From Cytophagaceae bacterium (lineage in GTDB: Bacteria; Bacteroidota; Bacteroidia; Cytophagales; JAIYAX01), in NCBI GenBank assembly GCA_027488815.1, contig JAIYAX010000012.1, positions 467,379-531,378 of the forward strand: a stretch of DNA of 64,000 bases. Direction: 5' to 3'. Below are positions 36,056-43,794 of this stretch, in pieces. The notes under the pieces are model-generated. The model was given only the letters and a program-made list of their open reading frames with translations, did not search any database and had not been told where the DNA came from. Position 1 is the stretch's first letter; each line of letters opens with the position of its first letter. The translations under genes and the position numbers were made by a program.

Positions 36056-36454
36056 TTAGTTTTGGTTTCTCAACCAGCCTTCAGCATCAAGTTCTGACTT
36101 GAAGAAGGCATGGGTGGCAACTTGCTCTTGGTCTACATTACTCATTACATCCTCTACCGACATCATCCCAAAAATGTCCTCAGGCATTAAGATGGCCAGG
36201 CGCTTAAATCCTGCTCCGGCAGCTTCAGTCGCCCACTCACTTGATGACCATTCCTGATCTTCAGGAGAGATGGCACCCAGTTTTCGGGTATCTGTAAGCA
36301 CTTTGCCACAGTTTTTGCTTTTCATGGCTTCAATCAATTCATTCATTCCCTTGCGAAACTCAGATGAGCTTGGAGTAGTCGTCCAATTCATTTGCAGGTA
36401 ATTGTCTTCGGGGCGATACTGAATGGTTAAATAATCGGTCTTGAATAGTTCCAT
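36056..36454 (-). CDS. STAS/SpoIIAA-like protein
   Basis: A 132-residue soluble protein. The order LTIQYRPEDNYLQMNWT (strands), EFRKGMNELIEAMKSKNCGKVLTDTRKLG (helix then strand) and GFKRLAILMPED (strand) fits the SpoIIAA-like STAS fold found in lipid- and signalling-linked proteins. The phosphorylatable serine of true anti-sigma antagonists is not clear here. No partner switch kinase is nearby. The upstream region has an imperfect tandem repeat (36468-36515). Function uncertain; a lipid- or ligand-binding single-domain protein is possible. Confidence 0.6.
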   Translation of the reverse strand: MELFKTDYLTIQYRPEDNYLQMNWTTTPSSSEFRKGMNELIEAMKSKNCGKVLTDTRKLGAISPEDQEWSSSEWATEAAGAGFKRLAILMPEDIFGMMSVEDVMSNVDQEQVATHAFFKSELDAEGWLRNQN

Positions 36455-36467
36455 ATTTGCTGTTAGT

Positions 36468-36515
36468 TTTTGTAAAAGTATAGCAGGTTAACCTTTTGTA
36501 AAACAGCAGGTTGAC
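36468..36515. repeat. Imperfect tandem repeat upstream of the STAS-like gene
   Basis: TTTTGTAAAA occurs at 36468-36477 and 36494-36503. Each copy is followed by AGCAGGTTAAC (36482-36492) or AGCAGGTTGAC (36505-36515). The unit is about 24-26 bases, begins 14 bases upstream of the STAS-like ATG and could be a regulator binding site. The remaining part of this 273-base gap (36455-36727) shows no gene. Confidence 0.6.
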
Positions 36516-36727
36516 TATTTTTCAGATTCGCTCAAAACCTCATGTAAGTCTTCAGTTGCTTTTTAGGTTTTACATCTGGAGGCGATCGGTTATTGGCAAA
36601 AGGTTTTTCTTGAAAGCCATTTATAGGGCCAAATTTCAACTTCTCAGCCCCGGTACACTTTTCTTTTTGTCAGGTAGGGTTTTAGCTGGAAATAGCTAAA
36701 TTGCTGTAAGAAATACATGTAAGAATT

Positions 36728-37246
36728 ATGAAACAAACCTTGACCCTGTTCTGCCTGATGACTGTTATTTCTTTTGCTCAGGCACAAAACAAAGCACGAC
36801 CTGCCAAAGAGCTAGAAGCTCTATTGCCTAAAAGCAGCCTAAGTGGCTTTACCCGAGAGAAGCCCAGCACCTCAAGCATGAACATGTCAACCGATCAGGC
36901 AACACTTTCCGTAAGTTTGGCTTCTGTCAACTATCAGGCTGAGACCAAAAGCATCTCGATTCAGATAGCTGATTATGTGACCGATAAGCAGAGCTACTCC
37001 GCCCTCTGTACCCCATTGAATATGAATATCAGTTTTGAAAACGATGAGGGGAAAAGCGAAACTAAGTCCTATAAATCAAACAGATTGTTGGAATCGATCA
37101 GTTATGCTGCAGAAGGTACAGGTGGAAATTGTGCCTTGACATTGTGTATCAAAGACCGCTTTTATGTATCGATAAATTATGACGGAAGCACTGATTTACA
37201 GCCACTGTACCGCTTTTTGGATGAGATGAATCTAAATGCCCTATAG
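36728..37246 (+). CDS. Exported protein of unknown function
   Basis: A 172-residue protein with signal peptide (MKQTLTLFCLMTVISFAQAQ). The mature part has AKELEALLPKSSLSGFTREK, several strands (QATLSVSLASVNYQA, SISIQIADYV) and two Cys (in SALCTPLN and GNCALTLC) that could form a disulphide. The layout, a short linker then a single small beta domain ending DLQPLYRFLDEMN, suggests a periplasmic protein. No family recognised. It stands alone on the plus strand between the STAS-like gene and the HTH pair, so context is not informative. Confidence 0.65.
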   Translation: MKQTLTLFCLMTVISFAQAQNKARPAKELEALLPKSSLSGFTREKPSTSSMNMSTDQATLSVSLASVNYQAETKSISIQIADYVTDKQSYSALCTPLNMNISFENDEGKSETKSYKSNRLLESISYAAEGTGGNCALTLCIKDRFYVSINYDGSTDLQPLYRFLDEMNLNAL

Positions 37247-37291
37247 GCTATTTGATACAATTCTTTCTTTGAATGCTAACATATTAAAATA

Positions 37292-37299
37292 TGTTGTAC
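37292..37299 (+). promoter_or_regulatory. TGTTGTAC octamer overlapping a -7-like box
   Basis: TGTTGTAC at 37292-37299 overlaps TACTTTTG (37297-37304), an exact TAnnTTTG match on the plus strand. The same octamer occurs inverted at 37585-37592. It could be an operator of one of the two small DNA-binding proteins it brackets. Confidence 0.35.
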
Positions 37300-37320
37300 T
37301 TTTGTTCAACGTTCTTTCGG

Positions 37321-37566
37321 TCATTGATTTTTAGCAAATTTCTTACACATGGTCTCAAAGGCCTTGTTTTGGGAGAGGCGGTACTCTGCAAGGGTGCGAA
37401 TGTTTACTTGCAGCTCTGTATTGCGCTTTCCTCGTTTGCCGGTCAATACCAATTGAATGGTTTTTACATCACAACTTAACTCTCTAGCCATCAGATGCAT
37501 GTCGCTAGAAGAAAGTTTTGGAGAATTTGAACCAATTGTTTTACTTTGTTCCTTATTTGGGTACAT
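37321..37566 (-). CDS. Small helix-turn-helix-like DNA-binding protein
   Basis: From the ATG at 37566 it has 81 residues. An ATG at 37617 would overlap the start of the divergent gene base for base and is less likely. The core SSDMHLMARELSCDVKTIQL (about 19-38) followed by VLTGKRGKRNTELQ reads like a helix-turn-helix with a basic wing, similar in pattern to the small LacI-type or XRE-type heads of Bacteroidota regulators. A helical tail (AEYRLSQNKAFETMCKKFAK) follows. The divergent neighbour is also repressor-like, so the two may regulate each other. Function not certain; it could be a remnant of a mobile element. Confidence 0.6.
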   Translation of the reverse strand: MYPNKEQSKTIGSNSPKLSSSDMHLMARELSCDVKTIQLVLTGKRGKRNTELQVNIRTLAEYRLSQNKAFETMCKKFAKNQ

Positions 37567-37584
37567 TAGTTTGACTGTCTTTCT

Positions 37585-37592
37585 GTACAACA
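37585..37592 (-). promoter_or_regulatory. Inverted TGTTGTAC octamer between divergent regulators
   Basis: The minus strand reads TGTTGTAC, the same octamer as at 37292-37299. It touches a 7/8 -7-like box on the minus strand (TTTATTTG, 37591-37598), 24 bases upstream of the 81-residue gene. Confidence 0.35.
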
Positions 37593-37615
37593 AATAAATA
37601 GCTAATTTTCTAATC

Positions 37616-37999
37616 ATGGGAAACGAAATAGAAGATGTTCATACACGTCTCTGGACTTTTGTTCAGTACACGGGAATGTCAGAATCCGCTTTTTGCTCTA
37701 GGTTGGGTTTTTCCAACGGGTTTTTAGGCAAAATCATTAAAAACAAGATCTCTTTTGGGATTGATAAGGCCCAAAGAATCCTTTATGAATTTCCAGAGCT
37801 CAACTGCCGCTGGTTGCTGCTTGGTGAAGGTGATATGATCACCCGAGGAAACTTCGGGAGATACAACGATGTACCTCCAGGTGCTACTCCAGAGGAAGAG
37901 ATGAAAGATATGATGGAACGCCTTGCCAACGAAGTTGGTCAATTAAAGGTGAAACTCCACCATATTGAGACACCTGCCAAGCCTAAGAAGTCCAAATAG
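37616..37999 (+). CDS. CI-like transcriptional repressor with coiled-coil tail
   Basis: A 127-residue protein. Residues 5-60 match the short HTH of phage-like Bacteroidota repressors: TRLWTFVQYTGMSESAFCSR, FSNGFLGKIIKNKISFGIDK, then the typical INxPWLL-like end ELNCRWLLLGEGDM (58-71). After a Pro-rich linker, a heptad pattern (MKDMMERLANEVGQLKVKLHHIE, in about 95-117) predicts a dimerising coiled coil. No peptidase domain is present, so it is not a self-cleaving LexA type. The region upstream has a weak -7 match (TAATTTTC, 37603-37610), 5 bases from the ATG. Probably regulates its own region; its targets are unknown. Confidence 0.75.
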   Translation: MGNEIEDVHTRLWTFVQYTGMSESAFCSRLGFSNGFLGKIIKNKISFGIDKAQRILYEFPELNCRWLLLGEGDMITRGNFGRYNDVPPGATPEEEMKDMMERLANEVGQLKVKLHHIETPAKPKKSK

Positions 38000-38009
38000 G
38001 GCTTCTTAG
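37983..38009. terminator. Possible hairpin terminator spanning a stop codon
   Basis: CTAAGAAGTCC (37983-37993) pairs with GGGCTTCTTAG (37999-38009) across a five-base loop, with one G-T pair. The stem includes the last base of the repressor stop codon. No strong T run follows on either strand, so termination is weaker than at the other hairpins. Lies between convergent genes. Confidence 0.4.
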
Positions 38010-38011
38010 AC

Positions 38012-41000
38012 TTATTGGACTCCTAGTTGCCTGGCTCTTTGCATAGCTTGCTCAGCCATGCTGCTGTTGCCTAGTTGGCTATACGCATAAGCCATGTTTC
38101 GGTAGGCCTCACCGTAGTTAGGGTATAACTCAATTGCTTTGCCAAGGTATTGCAAGGCTGTATTCATATTGCCCTGCCTCATGTAGTTATTTGACATGCC
38201 TTGCATGATCAGCACTTTGGCTATTTCATTGTACACCTCCGGGCTTTGTCCCTGAGTAGCGTTCATGGCTTGCTCCAGCGTTTTTAAGGCTTCCGGGTAC
38301 CGAGCCAATTGTCCTTGAACTCTGCCCAGGTTGACCCAGGAGGAGGAGTAGTTGATCCTAAGCTCCGTAGATCGTTTGAAGGCCTCATACGCCCCATTCA
38401 GATCATTTTTTGATTGTCGGCAGTAGCCCAGGTAATTCCAGGAAATGTAGTTTTCAGGGTAAAGTTTCAAGGAGCTTTTGAGAGCGCTTTCCGCTTCATC
38501 GTATTGGCCCAGATTTAAATAGCAAAAGCCAAGCTGATACCAGGCTTCCTCACAGAGACTGTCATAGTCGAGGTATTTGCTGAACTCAAGAGCCGCTGAG
38601 TCGAATGCATTTTGCTCCATATGGACATATCCCTTTTGCATAAAGTCATTGGGACGTTTTACGATCGCCAGGATTGGAGTGCCATCAACCATAATGGAGT
38701 GAACAGTGCCCTTCGGTGGGAATATCCCACTTTCGATTTGAGCTTTTGACATCGTCCTGGTTGAGATGAGGGCAAAATCCCAGTTTTGCTTGTACTTCTC
38801 ATAGTCACGGCTCCAGGTGACGACAATGCTGTCATTTACTTTTCGGGTGTAGTAGTTCGCACAGTTGGTCTCTGCCGTCATGGTAATGAGACCCGGCCCT
38901 TTTTTGAACTCAGGATAATTTTCAAAGATCCAGTCTACTCCTGCCCTCATACTGTTGCCATAATAGTCCGTTTCAAACTTCCCATAGGCACCATCAACTC
39001 CTCCGATTAGTTCATTGAAGTACACATATTGATTGGGGTGATTGCGAACCATCCATTCTACTGTTTTGCCAGTATAGGCCAAAAGCAGAACTGCCACAAT
39101 AATGGCTATTGCTTTCTTTCGCAAATGGGTCACCAGATAGTCCCAAAATACAGCTGAAAGAATTACAGCAAACAAATAAACAAAAATGGTGTGCCGCCAG
39201 CCATTCAACAGCAGTGATTTTTTATAGGCGATATAGGCCAATGGAAAAACATAGGCAAACAAAACAGCCCAAAGCATCCAACTGACATAGCGCTTCTCTT
39301 TCACAAGATAAAGGATCCCGATTGCTCCAAGAATAAATCCAATAACGACCGGCACCGGGTTCGTAATGGCCATAAACAACGGTGAATAGTAAGGTGGCAC
39401 CTCCTGCATGTTGATTTTCTTACCATTGAACAGTTCGTAGGAAACCACATAGTTCACATTACTAAAACCCTTAAGCGCATTGAGGGTATTGGTTATAGGA
39501 TCCTGCTGCCCATAAGGCCAGACAGCAAGCACCATCGCATAAGAAATGACAAACAAAACCAACACCACTTTGGCATAAGGCCAGATCAGCTGAATACCGG
39601 TCTTAAATGACTGGCTCCTGACGATACCCACCCATTTGACCAATAAAAACAATCCCAGGTACCCAAAGAGCAGCAAGCCTCCTATCCGGATAGAGTTGGT
39701 AAACCACAAGCTTAACATGGCCAATGTCATAGTAGACAGGCTGGGTTGAGGCATTTCTTTGACCACTCTGAGAATGCACAAAAAGGACGCTATGAACCCA
39801 AAGGCAAAAGGGATGTCCTTGGGATTGTTCATAGAATGGCCAAAAAAGTGAGGTGAGATCAGCATAAACACAAATGCCAAAAGTCCGGCCCTCCAGCCGG
39901 CGATCTCTTTAGCCACAATGCCAACAAGCACCATAGCTAAAAAACCTAATAGTGCATTGAAAAAGTGACGGGTTTCATATTCGCCAAATAGCGGAAAATT
40001 CTCGTTGAAGAAAGTAGTGAAGGTGTCAAAGAAGCTGCCATAGTAGATCATGTTATCGTACATGGCTTTTGACATGTCAAATACAGATTTGTCTTCACCA
40101 AACGTGCTTAGGTATTTGTAAATGTCTTTGCCGTAATCACGTTGAATACGTTCATCCCAGGTGATGCCATAGTCAAAACTTAACATAGGCATGCCGATCA
40201 AAAAGAGCAGGAAAAGTGCAGCAAAAATCATTCGATAAGCGGGAAAGCCGGGGTCAAACCAACTCTTCTCAGGCACCATCAGGTCAGAGGCTCTAGACTG
40301 TAAAGCCTTGATGGGAAGGGCAAAGAACCAATAAAATCGAAGGCTAAAGGCTAATCTTAGCAAAAGAAGAAGCTGATGAATCAGCCGACCTGTCTTTATT
40401 TCATCAGCTAGTACAGGTGCTTGAATTTGACCTATGGACCGGCCTGCCAGTCTCGAAAGCCAAAGCAATTCCAGTGTTGATTTACATGAACGCTCCTTGC
40501 TTAGGCCAAGCAAAAACTCCTTTTGAAAAACCGCAGCCTCAAGAGCAGCATCTTTTGTTTTTACGGGGCTAAGCAGACCTGAAAAAAATCGAAACTTCCC
40601 GAGGAGCAAGGCAGGCATTCCGGTAACTTTATGTGCCTCTTCCTGGCTTCCGTTGCGGGTAAAACACCAGACATCATGATCGTTGATCTTTTTTTCAGAT
40701 TGGATTTTTTGCTGAATCTCGGCTATCGAAAAAACAAGGTTTGAAAACAAAGGCAGCACCCATTCGTTTTCTGCTGCCGCCGCAGCCTCTGGTAAGTCGC
40801 CTTCCACATAAAGCACCTGGTTCTGTTCAGCTTGGCTTTGACTCTTAAGTAATGAAGCATCACCATAGACTACCCACTGAACATCTTTTGACTTGCTGAT
40901 GGCATTGCCCAGAGCAACATCATCCAGAGCTTTAGCCTTCACCAGAATACTGATTTTTTTACCAGAAGAAACCACCGGCGCTGATGGGCCTACTTTGCCC

Positions 41001-41017
41001 GGTTTATTTGCCTTCAT
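38012..41017 (-). CDS. GT-C membrane glycosyltransferase with C-terminal TPR domain
   Basis: A 1001-residue protein. Residues 1-200 form a soluble domain I do not recognise (KISILVKAKALDDVALGNAI, then alanine-rich stretches). About 11-12 transmembrane helices run from roughly 215 to 660. The first big extracytoplasmic loop carries DYGITWDE (about 282-289), the acidic motif of PMT/ArnT-type GT-C enzymes, which use polyprenyl-phosphate sugars as donors, and FGHSMNNPKDIPFAFGF is typical of the family. From about 790, four to five tetratricopeptide repeats reach the C-terminus (EAWYQLGFCYLNLGQYDEAE, YISWNYLGYCRQSKND). TPRs beside the active site suggest binding of a protein acceptor. Its ATG overlaps the preceding methyltransferase stop by four bases. 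Confidence 0.8.
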   Translation of the reverse strand: MKANKPGKVGPSAPVVSSGKKISILVKAKALDDVALGNAISKSKDVQWVVYGDASLLKSQSQAEQNQVLYVEGDLPEAAAAAENEWVLPLFSNLVFSIAEIQQKIQSEKKINDHDVWCFTRNGSQEEAHKVTGMPALLLGKFRFFSGLLSPVKTKDAALEAAVFQKEFLLGLSKERSCKSTLELLWLSRLAGRSIGQIQAPVLADEIKTGRLIHQLLLLLRLAFSLRFYWFFALPIKALQSRASDLMVPEKSWFDPGFPAYRMIFAALFLLFLIGMPMLSFDYGITWDERIQRDYGKDIYKYLSTFGEDKSVFDMSKAMYDNMIYYGSFFDTFTTFFNENFPLFGEYETRHFFNALLGFLAMVLVGIVAKEIAGWRAGLLAFVFMLISPHFFGHSMNNPKDIPFAFGFIASFLCILRVVKEMPQPSLSTMTLAMLSLWFTNSIRIGGLLLFGYLGLFLLVKWVGIVRSQSFKTGIQLIWPYAKVVLVLFVISYAMVLAVWPYGQQDPITNTLNALKGFSNVNYVVSYELFNGKKINMQEVPPYYSPLFMAITNPVPVVIGFILGAIGILYLVKEKRYVSWMLWAVLFAYVFPLAYIAYKKSLLLNGWRHTIFVYLFAVILSAVFWDYLVTHLRKKAIAIIVAVLLLAYTGKTVEWMVRNHPNQYVYFNELIGGVDGAYGKFETDYYGNSMRAGVDWIFENYPEFKKGPGLITMTAETNCANYYTRKVNDSIVVTWSRDYEKYKQNWDFALISTRTMSKAQIESGIFPPKGTVHSIMVDGTPILAIVKRPNDFMQKGYVHMEQNAFDSAALEFSKYLDYDSLCEEAWYQLGFCYLNLGQYDEAESALKSSLKLYPENYISWNYLGYCRQSKNDLNGAYEAFKRSTELRINYSSSWVNLGRVQGQLARYPEALKTLEQAMNATQGQSPEVYNEIAKVLIMQGMSNNYMRQGNMNTALQYLGKAIELYPNYGEAYRNMAYAYSQLGNSSMAEQAMQRARQLGVQ

Positions 41018-41631
41018 ACTTGGGGAACTTGCAGTTGAAAAATATAGTGATGCATCAGGGTTATGGGCATCCTGATAAATGTTTCTTTCCTAATGGTAAG
41101 ATGTTGATCCCTGAACACTTGCAGATAATGTCGGTAAGGCCTGAAGTTGAGGGGAACAGGGACTCCTTTTTTCATTTTATTGAGCACCCAATCCTGGCCG
41201 GAAGTCCAGATTTTGTCAACCGTATTGAGATACATCTCTTCCACTACGATCAGATTGCCTCCTGGCTTAGTAACTCGCTTCAATTCCTGGATGTAGTATT
41301 CAGGCTCAGGCGTATGGTGGAGTGTTGAAATCACCATAGTAGTATCAAAAGTATGATCATGAAATGGGATTTCTCTGCTGTTGATTTGTTTAAAGCTCAA
41401 AGCAGGATGGTCAAGTATTTTTTTGTCAAGGTTTTGATCTTCGATTACATCCATACCTGTGATTTTCAGGTTTGGATTTAAATCAATCAAGTGCTTTGCT
41501 GTGAACATATTCCCACAGCCAAAATCAAGTATGGAGCCATTCTCCGGCAACAAGGGCAAAACAGCCTCTGCCAGTACTCTGGAGCGTTTTCCTGAAAGCT
41601 TCTTATACAAAGGGAGTTCAGCAAGAAACAT
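41014..41631 (-). CDS. Class I SAM-dependent methyltransferase
   Basis: A 205-residue protein with the SAM-binding motif ILDFGCGNMFTAK (about 35-47), ITGMDVIEDQ (motif II) and VISTLHHTPEPE (motif IV). The C-terminal part is hydrophobic enough to be peripheral to the membrane (MPITLMHHYIFQLQV). It overlaps the GT-C gene by four bases and starts two bases after the GT2 gene stop, so all three are translationally coupled. The substrate is probably a lipid or lipid-linked glycan, by context. Confidence 0.87.
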   Translation of the reverse strand: MFLAELPLYKKLSGKRSRVLAEAVLPLLPENGSILDFGCGNMFTAKHLIDLNPNLKITGMDVIEDQNLDKKILDHPALSFKQINSREIPFHDHTFDTTMVISTLHHTPEPEYYIQELKRVTKPGGNLIVVEEMYLNTVDKIWTSGQDWVLNKMKKGVPVPLNFRPYRHYLQVFRDQHLTIRKETFIRMPITLMHHYIFQLQVPQV

Positions 41632-41633
41632 GT

Positions 41634-42581
41634 TTAGAAATTTATTTTGTGGTCTATGATGTATTCCGGCCTGTCTTTGACTTCGTCGAATATGTTACCG
41701 ATGTATTCACCCAATACACCCAATGTGGTGAGCTGTACACCTCCAAAAAAGATAACAGAGATAATTAAAGAGGCCCAGCCCGGAGTGGTTTGAGAGTTGG
41801 GAGAATAATAGGCGATCACGGCTGAAATGCCCAAAACCAAACCGATAAGGATCGAGACAAATCCAAGGAACAATGCCAGTTTTAAAGGTTTTTTAGAAAA
41901 GTAAAACATGGCAATGGAGGCAAATCGCAGCATTTTGCGCAAAGGGTATTTGGTTTCTCCATATTCCCTTGCCTGCCTGTCGTACATAAAAGGCACTTGT
42001 TGGAAGCCCATCCAACTGATCAGGCCACGGATGTACTTATTCTTTTCCTTCAATCCGTTGAAGCAATCAATCACTTTACGGTCCACAAGCCGGAAATCAC
42101 CGGTATCTACATAAAGGTTTACTTCTGAAATATAATTTAGAAAGCGGTAGAAAGCTTTGGCCGTCCACTTTTTGAACCAGGTTTCGCCTTGTCTTGACTT
42201 ACGGACCCCATAAACCACATTGCATTGCTCTTTGATGTAGACCTGCACCATCTCAGGAAAAAGTTCTGGGGGGTCTTGTAAGTCTGCATCAATGATGATG
42301 GCTATGTCACCTGAGCAATTTTTCAGTCCGGCAGCAACTGCAGCCTGATGGCCGAAATTCCTGGAGAAACTCAATATTTTCACCTTTGCATCCCTAAGAG
42401 ACATCTCTTGTAAATGAAAAAGGGTCTTGTCCCTGCTACCGTCATTGATGAAGATCAATTCGTAATCTCTGATCCAGCCAGCATTAAAAACTGCGGAAAT
42501 TCTTTGATACGTATGGCCGATCACTTCCTCCTCATTGAAGCAAGGGATCACCACAGATAACTTTAAATCAACAGCACTCAT
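41634..42581 (-). CDS. GT2 polyprenyl-phosphate sugar transferase (GtrB/DPM-like)
   Basis: A 315-residue enzyme of the type that makes polyprenyl-phosphate-linked glucose or mannose. The N-terminal SVVIPCFNEEEVIG (9-22), the DXD-like DADLQDPPE near 98-106 and the acceptor segment around RDTGDFRLVDRKV are typical. Two C-terminal helices (about 232-262 and 268-295) anchor it, as in GtrB and PmtA-like proteins. It overlaps the upstream methyltransferase by four bases and is followed after two bases by another, making it the donor-forming enzyme for the GT-C transferase in the same operon. That link is inference from family roles. Confidence 0.9.
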   Translation of the reverse strand: MSAVDLKLSVVIPCFNEEEVIGHTYQRISAVFNAGWIRDYELIFINDGSRDKTLFHLQEMSLRDAKVKILSFSRNFGHQAAVAAGLKNCSGDIAIIIDADLQDPPELFPEMVQVYIKEQCNVVYGVRKSRQGETWFKKWTAKAFYRFLNYISEVNLYVDTGDFRLVDRKVIDCFNGLKEKNKYIRGLISWMGFQQVPFMYDRQAREYGETKYPLRKMLRFASIAMFYFSKKPLKLALFLGFVSILIGLVLGISAVIAYYSPNSQTTPGWASLIISVIFFGGVQLTTLGVLGEYIGNIFDEVKDRPEYIIDHKINF

Positions 42582-43285
42582 TTGCTAGACTTGACATAAT
42601 ACTGCCCTCCAATGGGCAAAAATGAAAAGAAAGGCTCCAGAAAAAACAAGGGCCGGAAAATACGATGCCTGGGGAAAAACAGGGTAAAACGCTTTAATGC
42701 ATTTTTGAATCCTGACTTTTCAGTGAGGGTCATCAGGTAGCCGGGTGTAAGCAGAACGGCATCTTTGTCGAACACACAATCTCTTACAATCCTTCTGGTC
42801 ACTGGGTTATAGGGGTTGTGTTCAAAATTGTAAAATACACCTCCCTGTGCCAATACACGACAGGTTTCTTTTAGCAAGCTTTCATGTAAGGCAAAGTTGA
42901 CATGATGCAGCGTGCCCACCATGAAAACCAAATCAAAATGATTGTCAGGAAAAGGCATATTGGCACCGTCGTAGACGATAAACTCCGCATTAGTTATGCC
43001 TCGTGATGTTGCATTGGCGACGATTTCTTCACTGATATCGATACCTATTATTTCAGCTTTGGGGAAATACTTCCTGAAAAATCTGGCAGCATTACCATCT
43101 CCGCAGCCTACATCTAAAATTCTTCTGATCTCATTTCCTGACTCTCGATCGAATATCTCCTTGATCCGGTATTCGCTGAAGTAGTCAGAGTTGCCTCCGG
43201 TGAGCCGGATGTTCTGGTTATGAATATCTCTGTAGTTTCCGACAAACTGATTGAAGTCGTCGTAAACACGTTTAGGTTGCTCCAC
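42578..43285 (-). CDS. Class I SAM-dependent methyltransferase
   Basis: Starts with GTG at 43285 (EQPKRVYDDFNQF). The 235-residue protein has ILDVGCGDGNAARFF (about 56-70), motif II EIIGIDISEEIV, and VFMVGTLHHVNF, the standard Rossmann methyltransferase order. The C-terminal half (FTLFFPRHRIFRPLFFLEPF) is rich in aromatics and basic residues, which suggests a membrane-near substrate such as a polyprenyl-linked glycan or quinone. It is the first gene of a four-gene coupled operon; no promoter box was found in the 67 bases upstream. Confidence 0.85.
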   Translation of the reverse strand: MEQPKRVYDDFNQFVGNYRDIHNQNIRLTGGNSDYFSEYRIKEIFDRESGNEIRRILDVGCGDGNAARFFRKYFPKAEIIGIDISEEIVANATSRGITNAEFIVYDGANMPFPDNHFDLVFMVGTLHHVNFALHESLLKETCRVLAQGGVFYNFEHNPYNPVTRRIVRDCVFDKDAVLLTPGYLMTLTEKSGFKNALKRFTLFFPRHRIFRPLFFLEPFFSFLPIGGQYYVKSSK

Positions 43286-43352
43286 TTGCTTTTCTTACTG
43301 GGTCGAAAATTACCTCATTTTTATGTGAAGGTAAAAGCAGCCCCTCAGGAAT

Positions 43353-43676
43353 TCAATCTTTCCACCAAAGTTCATTGCCGCTGACCCATAGCTTCACTAC
43401 CCATAAGTCTGCACAACGCCCTCTTGCCTCACGCCCATCGTGCAAGCTAAAAGCGTAAGCATGCATAGGACAAACCAATTCATGCTGGTCATTCACAGCA
43501 CCGGCCTGCAGCTTGGCTCCTGAATGAGGGCATTCTTCTTTGACCAGATACCATCGGTCATTTTTACTATGCACCAATACATACCGTTGAGCATTAATGC
43601 TCAACCCTCTCATGTTTCCACAAGGAATAGATGTGGCAAAAAGGTCCAGACGGTCGGTTATCAAAATATTTTCCAT
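43353..43676 (-). CDS. Rieske [2Fe-2S] domain protein
   Basis: A 107-residue protein made of a single Rieske domain. Cys49-Pro-His51 and Cys69-Pro-Met-His72 are the two iron-ligand pairs, spaced 17 residues apart. Hydrophobic strands (WYLVKEECPHSGAKL, KLWVSGNELWW) complete the barrel. No transmembrane helix or oxygenase domain is attached, so it resembles ferredoxin components of multi-protein oxygenases or of nitrite-reductase-small-subunit type proteins. No partner oxygenase is adjacent; the next gene downstream is a methyltransferase. Its redox partner is unknown. Confidence 0.9.
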   Translation of the reverse strand: MENILITDRLDLFATSIPCGNMRGLSINAQRYVLVHSKNDRWYLVKEECPHSGAKLQAGAVNDQHELVCPMHAYAFSLHDGREARGRCADLWVVKLWVSGNELWWKD

Positions 43677-43794
43677 CTCACAACAATTTCTGGGCTGTTT
43701 TCGTGCTTAGCCGGTAAATACCGGGTAACCCTGAGGAAAAAAAATCGTTTCTAGGCATGCTGTACCTTAGCCAAACTATGTAATTTTACAACAA

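Noticed and set aside
36511..36699. A 62-codon plus-strand frame in the gap before the exported protein
   Set aside because: No signal, domain or upstream box, and composition is unlike neighbouring proteins; treated as non-coding.
37291..37479. A 62-codon plus-strand frame following an exact TAnnTTTG box
   Set aside because: Antisense to the better-supported 81-residue HTH-like gene and without a known pattern. The box is kept as a candidate regulatory site.
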